Part shown: piece after piece, positions 54,303 to 63,067 of the stretch | Layout: every line of letters starts with the position of its first letter | How positions within the stretch are numbered: position 1 is the first letter of the stretch | Assembly (NCBI GenBank): GCA_002441125.1 | Contig: DJVI01000015.1 | Span: 1-64,000, forward strand | DNA length: 64,000 bases | Source of the DNA: Caldifarciminota bacterium UBA6260 | GTDB taxonomy: Bacteria > Hydrothermota > 32-111 | Reading direction: 5' to 3' | Program-made: the position numbers and the translations under genes | The notes under the pieces: model-generated | Seen by the model: the letters and a program-made list of their open reading frames with translations, nothing else | Told to the model about the DNA's origin: nothing | Database searches by the model: none

Positions 54303-54890
54303 ATGGATTTAACAAAGATACTTTCTATAATCTATATTTCGACCTTTTTTCTGGTGGTTTTAATAAATTCCCTTTTTAAATTGAAAAGAGAGAAAAACCA
54401 TCTTTTTAACTTTTCTTTGAAAAATCAAGATGGTGTTTATTCATTGATAATTTTTTCTTTCACAAACATATTCTTTTTTGAAATCTTTCGAAACATCTTT
54501 TTTCCTTTCAACGATTTTATATTTAAAAATTTTTTCAACCACTTTCTTTTCAAAATTTTTTCTGCTATACTTTTTTTGTTTGGAATAATACTTTATATCA
54601 GATCTCTGGTCGATTTAAACAGTGAGTGGGTAGTTGGAACAAATTCACAAAAAGTAAAACGACTTGTAACAAAAGGTATCTATTCTTACACAAGAAATCC
54701 AATCTATATATTTTTTATGATTTTTTATTTTTCAATTTTTTTACTTTTTGGATCAATTGAAATGTTTTTATTTTTTTTAGTTGCAACATTCATATTTTAC
54801 AGAATCATTTTAATCGAAGAAAAAGAACTTGAAGAAAAATTTAAGCGTGAATATATAGATTATAAGAAAAGAGTAAAAAGATTTGTTTGA
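54303..54890 (+). CDS. ICMT/PEMT-family membrane methyltransferase
   Basis: A 195-residue membrane protein with about five helices. The C-terminal third has the isoprenylcysteine carboxyl methyltransferase-like signature: LVTKGIYSYTRNPIY (the GxYxxxRHPxY type motif), then IEEKELEEKFKREYIDYKKRVKRF, which closes the SAM site. Bacterial relatives methylate phospholipids, thiols or membrane-bound substrates; the substrate here is unknown. It stands alone on the plus strand between repeat copies 2 and 3. Confidence 0.85.
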   Translation: MDLTKILSIIYISTFFLVVLINSLFKLKREKNHLFNFSLKNQDGVYSLIIFSFTNIFFFEIFRNIFFPFNDFIFKNFFNHFLFKIFSAILFLFGIILYIRSLVDLNSEWVVGTNSQKVKRLVTKGIYSYTRNPIYIFFMIFYFSIFLLFGSIEMFLFFLVATFIFYRIILIEEKELEEKFKREYIDYKKRVKRFV

Positions 54891-54897
54891 ATTCTTC

Positions 54898-54971
54898 TGG
54901 CTGGGGAGCAGGGATTCGAACCCCGATAGCATGATCCAGAGTCATGAGTCCTGCCGTTGGACGACTCCCCA
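54898..54971 (-). tRNA. tRNA-Gln (CUG anticodon)
   Basis: A 74-base cloverleaf read on the minus strand. The acceptor stem TGGGGAG pairs perfectly with CTCCCCA, followed by discriminator G and encoded CCA. The D-arm stem is GTCC/GGAC. The anticodon stem CATGA/TCATG encloses loop CTCTGGA with anticodon CTG. The T arm is CGGGG-TTCGAAT-CCCTG. The U1-A72 pair is characteristic of glutamine tRNAs. Confidence 0.95.
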
Positions 54972-55000
54972 AAAATTTTTTCAAGGTGAAAGTGTCACAC

Positions 55001-55017
55001 TGTCAAGCACCGTCCCC
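55001..55017 (-). repeat. Dispersed repeat, copy 3 (inverted, partial)
   Basis: On the minus strand, GGGGACGGTGCTTGACA, matching the first 16 bases of copies 1 and 2. Then follow GTGTGACACTTTCACC-type bases with only partial similarity, including a TGACA at the same offset as the other copies and a small AGTGT-C-ACACT palindrome. It lies between the two tRNA genes. Confidence 0.8.
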
Positions 55018-55038
55018 AAATTATAAGGTATTAAAGAG

Positions 55039-55110
55039 TAGCGGTACGGGGAATCGAACCCCGGTTTTATGGCTGAGAACCACACGTCCTAGCCGCTAGA
55101 CGATACCGCC
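55039..55110 (-). tRNA. tRNA-Glu (CUC anticodon)
   Basis: A 72-base cloverleaf on the minus strand without encoded CCA. The acceptor GGCGGTA pairs with TACCGCT (one G-U), discriminator A. The anticodon stem TGTGG/CCATA encloses loop TTCTCAG with anticodon CTC. The T arm is CGGGG-TTCGATT-CCCCG. It follows gltX, its presumed synthetase gene, by 4 bases, so processing from a shared transcript is likely. Confidence 0.93.
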
Positions 55111-55114
55111 ATTT

Positions 55115-56542
55115 TTAGATTTTTAATATATCAGATTCAAGAACTTTTGTCAAGCGTTTGAGAACCTCATCTTTTCCCAAAATCTCCATCATCAAGAACA
55201 ACGATGGGCCTTCAGTTCTCCCTGAGAGAGCAACTCTCGTTGGATGTATTATATCACCACCTTTTATTCCCGTTTTTTCAACATAGTTTTTGAAAACTCT
55301 TTCAATCTCATGTTCAGAAAAATCATCAAGATTTTTCAACTCTTCTTTTAAAACTTTAAGATGTTTCAACTTCTCTTCAACAAAATGTTTTTCAACTCCC
55401 TTCTTATCATACTCTTTTATATCATTGAAGAAGAACTCTGTTAAATATGGGAAATCTTTCAAATATCTTGCTTTCTCTTTTACACTGAAAATTATCTTTA
55501 AAACCTTTTCCTTATCAAATTTTTCAATGTCTATCCCATACTCTTTGTAAAAAGGTTTTACAAGTTCATAAAGTTTTTCATCAGAACTGTTTGTGATATA
55601 TTTTGAGTTCATCCATTCAAGTTTTTTATAATCAAATACTCCACCTTTTTTTGCAACTCTATCAAAAGAGAACAGTTCAATCATCTCATCGATCGTTAAA
55701 ATCTCCCTGTTATCACCTGGACTCCAGCCGATCAACGCTATGAAGTTAACAAACGCCTCAGGCAACACCCCCATATCCCTGAAAGCAAGAACAGAAACTG
55801 TTCCAGATCTTTTTGAAAGTTTTGCTTTGTTTTCATCGAGTATCAAAGGAAGATGTGCAAACTCTGGTGGTTTAACACCGAGTAATCTATAAATATGGAT
55901 CTGTTTAAAAGTGTTTGATATATGGTCATCACCCCTTATCACATGGGTTATTTCCATCCTGTAATCATCAATAACAACTGCGAAATTGTAAACAGGTGTA
56001 TTATCACTTCTTACAATTATAAAATCCTCTATCTCACTGTTATCCTTCTCTATCCTTCCATGGATCAGATCATCAAAATAGGTTTTACCTTCAGGGATAA
56101 AAACTCGCCAGACATACGGTTTTTTTTCTTGAAGATTTTTTTCAATCTCTTCTTTTGACAGGTTTAAACATTTTCTATCATATTTCCATGCTTTCTTCTG
56201 TTCTATAACTTTATTCTTCCTCTCCTCAAGTTCTTCATGTGTACAGAAACATCTGTAAATACCACCAGTTTTTTCAAGTTCCGGTATGTGGTCTATATAA
56301 TGGGAAAAATAATCTGACTGGAAAAAAGGTCCCTCATCGTATTCAAGTTTAAGCCATTTTAAACTCTCTATGATAATATCTGTCATCTCTTTTGATGATC
56401 TTTCAACATCTGTATCTTCAATCCTTAATATGAACTTTCCATTATTCTTCCTAGCAAAAAGAAAATTGTACAGTGCAGTTCTCGCTGTGCCAACATGAAG
56501 ATAACCTGTTGGACTTGGGGCTATTCTAACTCTTACCGTCAT
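55115..56542 (-). CDS. gltX: Glutamyl-tRNA synthetase
   Basis: A 475-residue class I synthetase: RIAPSPTGYLHVGTARTALYN (HIGH-type motif), RIEDTDVERS, and KLSKRSG (KMSKS-type) near residue 242, with a helical anticodon domain after that. It charges tRNA-Glu and, in organisms lacking GlnRS, also tRNA-Gln for later amidation; which applies is not decidable here. I start at ATG 56542 because GGAGG sits 5 bases before it. It overlaps lnt by 17 bases and precedes tRNA-Glu and tRNA-Gln on the same strand. Confidence 0.97.
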   Translation of the reverse strand: MTVRVRIAPSPTGYLHVGTARTALYNFLFARKNNGKFILRIEDTDVERSSKEMTDIIIESLKWLKLEYDEGPFFQSDYFSHYIDHIPELEKTGGIYRCFCTHEELEERKNKVIEQKKAWKYDRKCLNLSKEEIEKNLQEKKPYVWRVFIPEGKTYFDDLIHGRIEKDNSEIEDFIIVRSDNTPVYNFAVVIDDYRMEITHVIRGDDHISNTFKQIHIYRLLGVKPPEFAHLPLILDENKAKLSKRSGTVSVLAFRDMGVLPEAFVNFIALIGWSPGDNREILTIDEMIELFSFDRVAKKGGVFDYKKLEWMNSKYITNSSDEKLYELVKPFYKEYGIDIEKFDKEKVLKIIFSVKEKARYLKDFPYLTEFFFNDIKEYDKKGVEKHFVEEKLKHLKVLKEELKNLDDFSEHEIERVFKNYVEKTGIKGGDIIHPTRVALSGRTEGPSLFLMMEILGKDEVLKRLTKVLESDILKI

Positions 56543-58025
56543 TTTTCCTCCATCCAATTTTTACATAGATAAAAAGAATAAAAATGTAGATTAAAATTTT
56601 TCCAGCAATATTATCAGAATAAACAAAAAAAGTCAACCTGTCATTAAGTCCAACATTTTCAGTTTTTACCTCTTTTTTACCTTTGTTACTTTTCCAGATT
56701 ATGTTTCCATACCAATCTATAACCGCAGAGATGCCCGGATTTGAAACTCTAACAAGGTATTTTCTATTTTCAACAGATCTCAACATACCTGAATAAAAAT
56801 GCTGTTTCAGCCCATCACCTTTAATAAACCATATATCCTCAGATACATTTATAAGAAAATTGGCTCCATTTTTTGAAAAGTTTGTAACGAATTTTGGGAA
56901 TATTGATTCGAAACATATATATCCAGAAAAATTCACATCCTTATAAGTAAAAACTTTTTGGACTTTTCCCGGAGTATAATCACCCTGTCCATAATCTATC
57001 TTTTTTATAAAATCCCAAATATCACTGTAAGGGAGATGCTCAACAAAAGGAACGAGTCTTATTTTATCATAATGTTCAATACTACCATCAGGCTTAAAAA
57101 GGAATATAGAGTTGTAATATAGATCTTTACCTTCATCTTCTCTAATGGCACCAATAAAAATTGATCTGTTATTAGCCGCTGCGAAATTCTTTAAATACCT
57201 TCTCGTTGGGGATTCGTATGAAAAAAATATTGGAGATGATGTTTCTGGAAATATCAAAATATCACCATCATCCTTCAAGGATACATCAAGCAACTCTTTT
57301 ATCATATCGATCCTGTAATCAACAAAATCTCTATAAGATTCCTTCATGTAACCTTCAAGATTTGGCTGTATCAAAGTAACTTTAAATTTTTTGTTTCCAT
57401 TTGAGAAATCTTTCCTAAGGGAGTATATCCCATAATAAAATATCAGAAGGAATACAATCAAAAATATTAAAAAATATTTTCTAAAATTTTTTTTATCTAC
57501 AAAAATTTTATATATAAGAACTGAAAAAAGTATAACAAAAAAAGTTAAAATGTATGAACCACCTATATCTGCTGTTTGTATTAAAATAGGATATTTCACA
57601 AGTGAAACTGAAGGAAACATCCATATAAAAGAGAAATCCCTTGTCAAACTCATAAGTATCTCTATGACGGAATAGATAAGAGGGATGACAAAAATTTCAA
57701 AATTGTCTAAGGAACATAAAAAGAAAGGAAGAGAAAAAAGAAAAGCGTAGAATGCTGAAAGAAATATCCAACCGAAAAACAAAAGAACCCTTTGAAGACC
57801 AGTAAGATCAACATTAAGGTTCAAAATCCAGAACAAGGTTAAAAGCCAATATAGAAAAAAGATAAAAAATGTTATAAGTTTTCTTTTCTTTTTGAAAAAG
57901 GAGATAGTAAAAATTATAAAAGAAAAAAATGGAATATAAAGTAAACCGAAATCTATAAATTTCAAAGATAGGTATAAAAAAACAGGTGATAGGATAACAG
58001 ATATGTATCTAATAAAAGTAAACAT
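56526..58025 (-). CDS. lnt: Apolipoprotein N-acyltransferase
   Basis: A 499-residue membrane protein: six to seven helices in the first about 205 residues, then a nitrilase-like periplasmic domain with the triad Glu in ILIFPETSSP (about 253), Lys in DKIRLVPFVEH (about 317) and Cys in YICFESIFP (about 370), and a closing helix. It adds the third acyl chain to lipoproteins, which suits the many lipoproteins encoded in this window. It overlaps purN by 17 bases and gltX by 17 bases. Confidence 0.95.
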   Translation of the reverse strand: MFTFIRYISVILSPVFLYLSLKFIDFGLLYIPFFSFIIFTISFFKKKRKLITFFIFFLYWLLTLFWILNLNVDLTGLQRVLLFFGWIFLSAFYAFLFSLPFFLCSLDNFEIFVIPLIYSVIEILMSLTRDFSFIWMFPSVSLVKYPILIQTADIGGSYILTFFVILFSVLIYKIFVDKKNFRKYFLIFLIVFLLIFYYGIYSLRKDFSNGNKKFKVTLIQPNLEGYMKESYRDFVDYRIDMIKELLDVSLKDDGDILIFPETSSPIFFSYESPTRRYLKNFAAANNRSIFIGAIREDEGKDLYYNSIFLFKPDGSIEHYDKIRLVPFVEHLPYSDIWDFIKKIDYGQGDYTPGKVQKVFTYKDVNFSGYICFESIFPKFVTNFSKNGANFLINVSEDIWFIKGDGLKQHFYSGMLRSVENRKYLVRVSNPGISAVIDWYGNIIWKSNKGKKEVKTENVGLNDRLTFFVYSDNIAGKILIYIFILFIYVKIGWRKNDGKS

Positions 58026-58617
58026 TTCTATTCTCTACTTTCCATTTTGAAAATAGTAGTTTCTTCATAACTTCAAAATATAACTGATGTTCATGTTCAA
58101 GTATCAAGTGTGAAACTTCCTCAACACTTTTCGCTTTTGATATATCAACACACCTTTGATCTATTATAGGTCCAGTGTCAACTCCCCTATCAATGAAATG
58201 AACAGTACAACCTGAAACCTTAACTCCATACTCAAAAGCTTGTTTTTGAGCATCCTTTCCTTTGAATGATGGTAAAAGTGAAGGATGGATATTTACAATT
58301 TTAAGATAATATTTTTCTACTACGGATGGTGGGATAATCCTCATAAATCCAGCGAGTAGAATAAGGTCAGGTGAAAAATTTCTTAGTATTTTTAAAAGTT
58401 CCTCTTCACCTTCCCTTTCCATTTTCCAACCTTTTTTTAAATTTTTTATAACTAAACTTTTAACATTTAACTTTTCAGCTTTTTTTAATCCCTCAGCTTC
58501 AGGATTATCAGAGATAACCAAAAATTCTATCTGTAAGTTCTCTTTGAAAGATTTTTCAAGAAGGGACTCCATGTTGGAGCCCCTTCCAGATATAAGTATT
58601 GCTACTCTCTTTTCCAC
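58009..58617 (-). CDS. purN: Phosphoribosylglycinamide formyltransferase
   Basis: A 202-residue enzyme: VAILISGRGSNMESLLE at the start, then LAGFMRIIPPSVV, and the catalytic block NIHPSLLPSFKGKDA with VSGCTVHFIDRGVDTGPII, which holds the Asn-His-Asp triad. It transfers a formyl group from formyl-THF in purine synthesis. It starts with GTG, whose first G is the last base of the preceding stop (TAGTG); AAGGTGA lies just upstream. Confidence 0.95.
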   Translation of the reverse strand: MEKRVAILISGRGSNMESLLEKSFKENLQIEFLVISDNPEAEGLKKAEKLNVKSLVIKNLKKGWKMEREGEEELLKILRNFSPDLILLAGFMRIIPPSVVEKYYLKIVNIHPSLLPSFKGKDAQKQAFEYGVKVSGCTVHFIDRGVDTGPIIDQRCVDISKAKSVEEVSHLILEHEHQLYFEVMKKLLFSKWKVENRNVYFY

Positions 58618-61136
58618 TATTCACCTTGTAAAACTTTGAATTCTACTCTCCTGTTTTTCTGATAGTCATCTTCATTCTTCTCAGGGAATACTAAAGGTTT
58701 ATTCTCTCCAAATCCTATAGCTATTATTCTATTCGATGATATCTTGTGAACACTTATAAGATAGTTTCTAACTGATTCGGCTCTTGCTTGTGAAAGTTTT
58801 TTGTTGTAAGAGTTTGAACCTCTTGAGTCGGTGTGTCCACTTATCTCAACCTTTATTGATGGATTCTCTTTCATTATAGTAGCAAGGGAATCACATACTG
58901 GATAGGATTCCGGTCTTAAGGTAGCTTTGTTTAGATCAAAAAGGATGTTGTTAAAAACGAATACCATTTTTTCTTTTAAAAGTCCAACATCGAGAGTTGA
59001 AACTACTCCACCTTTTATCTCAATATTGAATTTATCCTGTTTTATATATTTGGGCGGTATTGGATCTATTTTTACATTGTAGAATCCTTTCTTTATTGCT
59101 TTTGTAGTATCAACACCACCTTCACCTGTTGTGAAGGAATCAACCAATGTCTTCATATCCAATGTGAACACTCTAACTATAGAATTAACAGGTTCAAGTG
59201 TTGTAGCGTTGAAAGTTTTAACTAAAAGTTTTCCATGTGTTGGGAACATTTCAACTATCTGTTTATAATCTTTTCCTCTTTCAATATCGATAGTGAAAAC
59301 AACATTATCCCTTCCAGATGATTTAACTGTTACAGCATGTGTTCCCTCGTCAAGTCTTTTGGAAACATTTCCAAGAGTATCCGTATAAAGGGTATCCCCA
59401 TCGGCGAATATCACTGAAGCGTTTTCTATAGGTTTCTTTGTAATACCACTTATAACCTGAACAATTAGAGTGCCCATAGAAGGATTCATTTTATACAATC
59501 TATTAACCTTGCCGTTAGCTTTCAAATAGAATGAATCGATTATTGTATCATATTTTTCTGCAGTTATAATAACCTTGCAGTTTGTTTTTGGAAAATATTT
59601 TCTGAATTTCCCTAAACTATCAGAATAGAATGTATCCCTTTTGTTTAGTGGATTATCCCTTATAACTTCTACCTTAGCTATCAAAGGTTTTTCTGTAAAA
59701 GAATCTATTACAGTTCCAGAAAAAACTGATATTATATTAGAATGGGAACATGAATTCATATTAAGATGTGCACCTTTTGTATAGTAAATTAAACCATGAT
59801 CTTGAGAGATTGAAAGATCTGATGTGAAATTCCCAAAATTGAATCCAAGACCAGCATTAAACCTAAATGTTTCCCTTCCACCAATAGTTGCCATACTTTC
59901 AAGTAAAAGGAAATGGAAAGCTGTATACTGTAAACCTAAACTGAATTTTGGCTTTTTTGTTGAGAATGATGTTTCTTTAAAACCTTGAGAGTATCTTGCA
60001 AATATGTTGAATGGCTGATATCTTGCTGAATATGAAACTCCAACATTAATTTGAGGTTCAAGGAAAGTTGTCAAATCGCTTCCATTGAACACCAACGAAT
60101 CTCCAAGAAGTGAACTTATTATAGAATCTGATTTTTGATCATCCGGAATAGTTGAGTCAGCATTTATAGTTGTTATAACTCTGTGTAAATTAACTACATT
60201 CAAAGAATCTGTCGCCATAAAGAAAGTGTATCTTCTTGCTCCATATTTCCAGAATATTCTTGAAAGAAAATGCTCCCATGAAAATTCTACCATCCATCTA
60301 TCATCTACATTCCAACTAACTCCACCTGTTAGGTCGAAACCATGCCCTGGTAGATTAGAAAAGCCCGGAGTGATTCCGTTAATAAAATTGTTGAAATTAT
60401 CGAAAGAGGTAAGTTGTGCTGTTGAAAATGGAAAAGCATAGTCAAGATTCATTCTTGTAACAACTCTTAAAAAACTTGAGTCTGACTGGAAATAGAAGGA
60501 ATCAGCATAAAGGTTAAGATATGAAACTCCAGCAAGGTATGATAGTGAGAGTCCAACATTCAATCTTCCATTATTTTCAAGATCGACACCTCCACCAAAA
60601 CCAAACGAGAACTGACCTATCTCCTGTGTTTCGAACTTTAGATCTTTGAAATCGTAAGTTGAATCGAACTGGTTTCCATAAAGCATTATATCAAAAAAAG
60701 CATCAGGTATCTGTAAAGATGAACCTTCCTTTATATCGAATCCAAAACCGAAAAGCCCTATTTTAAAACCGAATAAAGGTAGCCCCATCCTTAAATATTG
60801 ATCCAACAAAAAATATGGACCAATATAATGTAAAATCGCCTGTTTCTTTTCTTCATTTATTGTATCTACAGGGAATGTATCTATAGGGGCCGTTGCAGAA
60901 TTGTTGAAAAGGAAAGCGAGAAAAGAGTAGGATACAAGATTGTTTGTTATCCCTGTATTCAATCTAAAAAGTTCCCATGAATACCAAGGAGTATCAGTCC
61001 TTCCCAAAAATGAAGGATTATAGAATAGTGACATGTAACCTGTATTCAAAGGTGAATTCATATATCTATAATCGTAGTCAGCAAAAAGAAGGATTGTTGA
61101 AAATATTATGATAAAGATTAATAAAAATTTTTTCAT
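58617..61136 (-). CDS. OmpA-family outer membrane protein with carboxypeptidase-like repeats
   Basis: An 839-residue exported protein: signal peptide (1-18), a beta-barrel-like N-terminal half (about 20-450) rich in alternating aromatic residues, then three Ig-like or carboxypeptidase-regulatory repeats (about 460-720; FSGTVIDSFTEKPLIAKVEV begins the first). An OmpA C-terminal peptidoglycan-binding domain follows (about 730-839), with ILFDLNKATLRPES, ISGHTDSRGSNSYNKKLSQARAESV and the final RRVEFKV. It would fix the outer membrane to the wall. A GGGAG site precedes the ATG. Confidence 0.9.
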   Translation of the reverse strand: MKKFLLIFIIIFSTILLFADYDYRYMNSPLNTGYMSLFYNPSFLGRTDTPWYSWELFRLNTGITNNLVSYSFLAFLFNNSATAPIDTFPVDTINEEKKQAILHYIGPYFLLDQYLRMGLPLFGFKIGLFGFGFDIKEGSSLQIPDAFFDIMLYGNQFDSTYDFKDLKFETQEIGQFSFGFGGGVDLENNGRLNVGLSLSYLAGVSYLNLYADSFYFQSDSSFLRVVTRMNLDYAFPFSTAQLTSFDNFNNFINGITPGFSNLPGHGFDLTGGVSWNVDDRWMVEFSWEHFLSRIFWKYGARRYTFFMATDSLNVVNLHRVITTINADSTIPDDQKSDSIISSLLGDSLVFNGSDLTTFLEPQINVGVSYSARYQPFNIFARYSQGFKETSFSTKKPKFSLGLQYTAFHFLLLESMATIGGRETFRFNAGLGFNFGNFTSDLSISQDHGLIYYTKGAHLNMNSCSHSNIISVFSGTVIDSFTEKPLIAKVEVIRDNPLNKRDTFYSDSLGKFRKYFPKTNCKVIITAEKYDTIIDSFYLKANGKVNRLYKMNPSMGTLIVQVISGITKKPIENASVIFADGDTLYTDTLGNVSKRLDEGTHAVTVKSSGRDNVVFTIDIERGKDYKQIVEMFPTHGKLLVKTFNATTLEPVNSIVRVFTLDMKTLVDSFTTGEGGVDTTKAIKKGFYNVKIDPIPPKYIKQDKFNIEIKGGVVSTLDVGLLKEKMVFVFNNILFDLNKATLRPESYPVCDSLATIMKENPSIKVEISGHTDSRGSNSYNKKLSQARAESVRNYLISVHKISSNRIIAIGFGENKPLVFPEKNEDDYQKNRRVEFKVLQGE

Positions 61137-61147
61137 TTTAATCTCCC

Positions 61148-62191
61148 TTATTTAGGTAAGTAGTATGGATCAAAATCCATATTCACCTGTAAGGCTCCCT
61201 TAACTCTAATGAAATCTTCAGGTGTCACAAAAACATCCTTATCCACTGGTGCCGGGATTTCAAATCTACCTTTAAATTTGAAAGTTGAATATTTAAACAA
61301 ACTATCAAGTTCATGTGTTATATCAAGGTTAAGATTACTGTATACTCCATTACCCTGACTTCTTCCTATACTATCCTTTGGAACCTGAGCTAACAAAAAT
61401 GTATCTGTAAAAACAATGTTGTTCAATGAGTCATAAAGTAAAAGGATAAAGTTTGAACTTATAGGTAATCTGTTCCATATATCAAGATTCAATCTTACCC
61501 AGTTTATCATATTTGTTGGTGAACTTGAAGGTGGAGAAAATGGTAACTCTTGTTCTTTAACAACTGTCATGACCCTGTCACCTGTTAGTTTTGCCTGAAA
61601 AGATATCATAGAATAAGCTTCAAGAGAATCAACGAATGTTTGCCCCGAATCTATCTGAACTTCTATCTCATGGTAATAATCTCCAACAGGGAAATCGTTT
61701 ACTGAATAAGTGTAAAGAGTATCTAAAAAGTCTCTTTTATTAAAAAACACTTCAACAGTATCAAGGTATATCAACTTGTTACTTGAATACATCCTGTGTA
61801 TCAACCTTCCACCTGTAGTGTAAGGGACTTTTCCCCAGAATCTTACAAAGTTATGAACTTTGTTAATAGTTGAAGTAAAATATGTGGAATCTCTTGAAGT
61901 ATCTATCCACTCCTCTGGAAGTAACTCTTCAATGTTTATGCTTATTTTTATGGTATCACTTTTCAGATGTATAGCATTTATCCATTTTTCGTGCTGGGTA
62001 TAACCAAAAACTGTGTCGCCTCTAACAGATATCCTTTCAGGATGGTCCATCGCTACCTGAAGAACTGTCATCAAAGTATCACCAATAGGAATTGAGTAAG
62101 TAAGATTTTCAACAACAGGAAGATTTCTTGGAAGTGGTATTGAACAGGATATAAAAATTAGTATAAAAAGAGAAAAGAATAATTTTTTCAT
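61148..62191 (-). CDS. Lipoprotein of unknown function
   Basis: A 347-residue lipoprotein with lipobox ISC at about residues 14-16. The mature protein is beta-rich with no known motif; it carries many Asp-Thr and Asp-Ser pairs. It is the first gene of a unit running through the OmpA-family protein, purN, lnt and gltX. With the OmpA-family gene 11 bases downstream, a joint role at the outer membrane is likely. GGAGGT precedes the ATG. Confidence 0.75.
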   Translation of the reverse strand: MKKLFFSLFILIFISCSIPLPRNLPVVENLTYSIPIGDTLMTVLQVAMDHPERISVRGDTVFGYTQHEKWINAIHLKSDTIKISINIEELLPEEWIDTSRDSTYFTSTINKVHNFVRFWGKVPYTTGGRLIHRMYSSNKLIYLDTVEVFFNKRDFLDTLYTYSVNDFPVGDYYHEIEVQIDSGQTFVDSLEAYSMISFQAKLTGDRVMTVVKEQELPFSPPSSSPTNMINWVRLNLDIWNRLPISSNFILLLYDSLNNIVFTDTFLLAQVPKDSIGRSQGNGVYSNLNLDITHELDSLFKYSTFKFKGRFEIPAPVDKDVFVTPEDFIRVKGALQVNMDFDPYYLPK

Positions 62192-62218
62192 TTCACCTCC
62201 AGCTTTATTTAATATATT

Positions 62219-62247
62219 ATTTTATTCTTTTTTTAGGTAACAGTCAA
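62219..62247 (-). promoter_or_regulatory. Promoter of lipoprotein-OmpA-purN-lnt-gltX unit
   Basis: On the minus strand, TTGACT (62242-62247), 17 bases, TAAAAT (62219-62224). A leader with GGAGGTG leads to the ATG at 62191. The 17-base spacer differs from the usual 16 in this window. Confidence 0.62.
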
Positions 62248-62254
62248 GAAATCT

Positions 62255-63067
62255 TTAGTTTTTATTTTTCAAAAATAAAAGGATAACTTTATCCAAAAGA
62301 AAACCGAAAATTTTAAAGAGAATATAAAACAAAAAGGAGAGTAAGAAAATTTCAAAAAATGAAAATGGATACAAAAGTGTTACCTTTCTTAAAAAAATCC
62401 CGCAAAACGATGAGACGAGAAAAGAGATCAGTATATCATAGTAAAGGTATTCGTTTCCATTTTTTATAGTATAAATTATTCTCGGAATTATACAAAAAGG
62501 TAAAAGAAGAAAAAAATATCCATGCATGTAAGAAAAAATGAAAAGAAAAATTTTTTCAACATCTTCCATATAATAGTAGTATTTATCCTTAACCAATTTT
62601 ATCTTTAAAATTTCATACAAACTTCTGATAAGATACTTAAGAAAATAGAGTATGAAGATAAGGCCAACGAGGAGGAATAATATTTTGAAAACAGAAATGT
62701 TTTTGATACTTTCGACTACAAAAAAATTTGAAATCGATGAGAGAAAGAGTATAACAAAAAAATGTAAAAGTTGATCCAAAACAAAATTTATACCTTTATC
62801 AAAATTGTTTTTATTCTTTGAGAGGTCTATAAAAAAATGTGAGATAAAAGTTAGAATTGAAATCAATAAGGAAAAAAATAGTTTTTTGGAAAATATATAA
62901 ATAAAAAGAAAAGTTGTTAAAAAAACAATAGAAGAGTGTAGAAAGAGACCTTTTTTACTTTTTAGTTTTAGTTTAAATACAATGTCAGTTTGAAAGATAA
63001 AGTCACCAAATAGGTGACCTATCAAAAGAATTATTATTATATCAACTTTAGGTAAAAAATTATTCAT
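62255..63067 (-). CDS. DUF3307 membrane protein
   Basis: A 270-residue protein with about seven membrane helices. It begins with the DUF3307 signature LLIGHLFGDFIFQTD, followed by LKSKKGLFLHSSIVFLTTF and a HFFIDLSKNK stretch. The family often carries an N-terminal membrane His/Asp pair and has no settled function. Its ATG overlaps the rplI stop region by 8 bases, placing it in the ribosomal protein operon. Confidence 0.85.
   Translation of the reverse strand: MNNFLPKVDIIIILLIGHLFGDFIFQTDIVFKLKLKSKKGLFLHSSIVFLTTFLFIYIFSKKLFFSLLISILTFISHFFIDLSKNKNNFDKGINFVLDQLLHFFVILFLSSISNFFVVESIKNISVFKILFLLVGLIFILYFLKYLIRSLYEILKIKLVKDKYYYYMEDVEKIFLFIFSYMHGYFFLLLPFCIIPRIIYTIKNGNEYLYYDILISFLVSSFCGIFLRKVTLLYPFSFFEIFLLSFLFYILFKIFGFLLDKVILLFLKNKN

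Noticed and set aside
48646..55017. CRISPR array built from the GGGGACGG repeats
   Set aside because: There are only three copies, kilobases apart or inverted, with no regular spacers and no cas genes.
54213..55017. Repeat copies 2 and 3 as terminal inverted repeats of an insertion sequence
   Set aside because: No transposase lies between them, and the two ends diverge after the first 16 bases.
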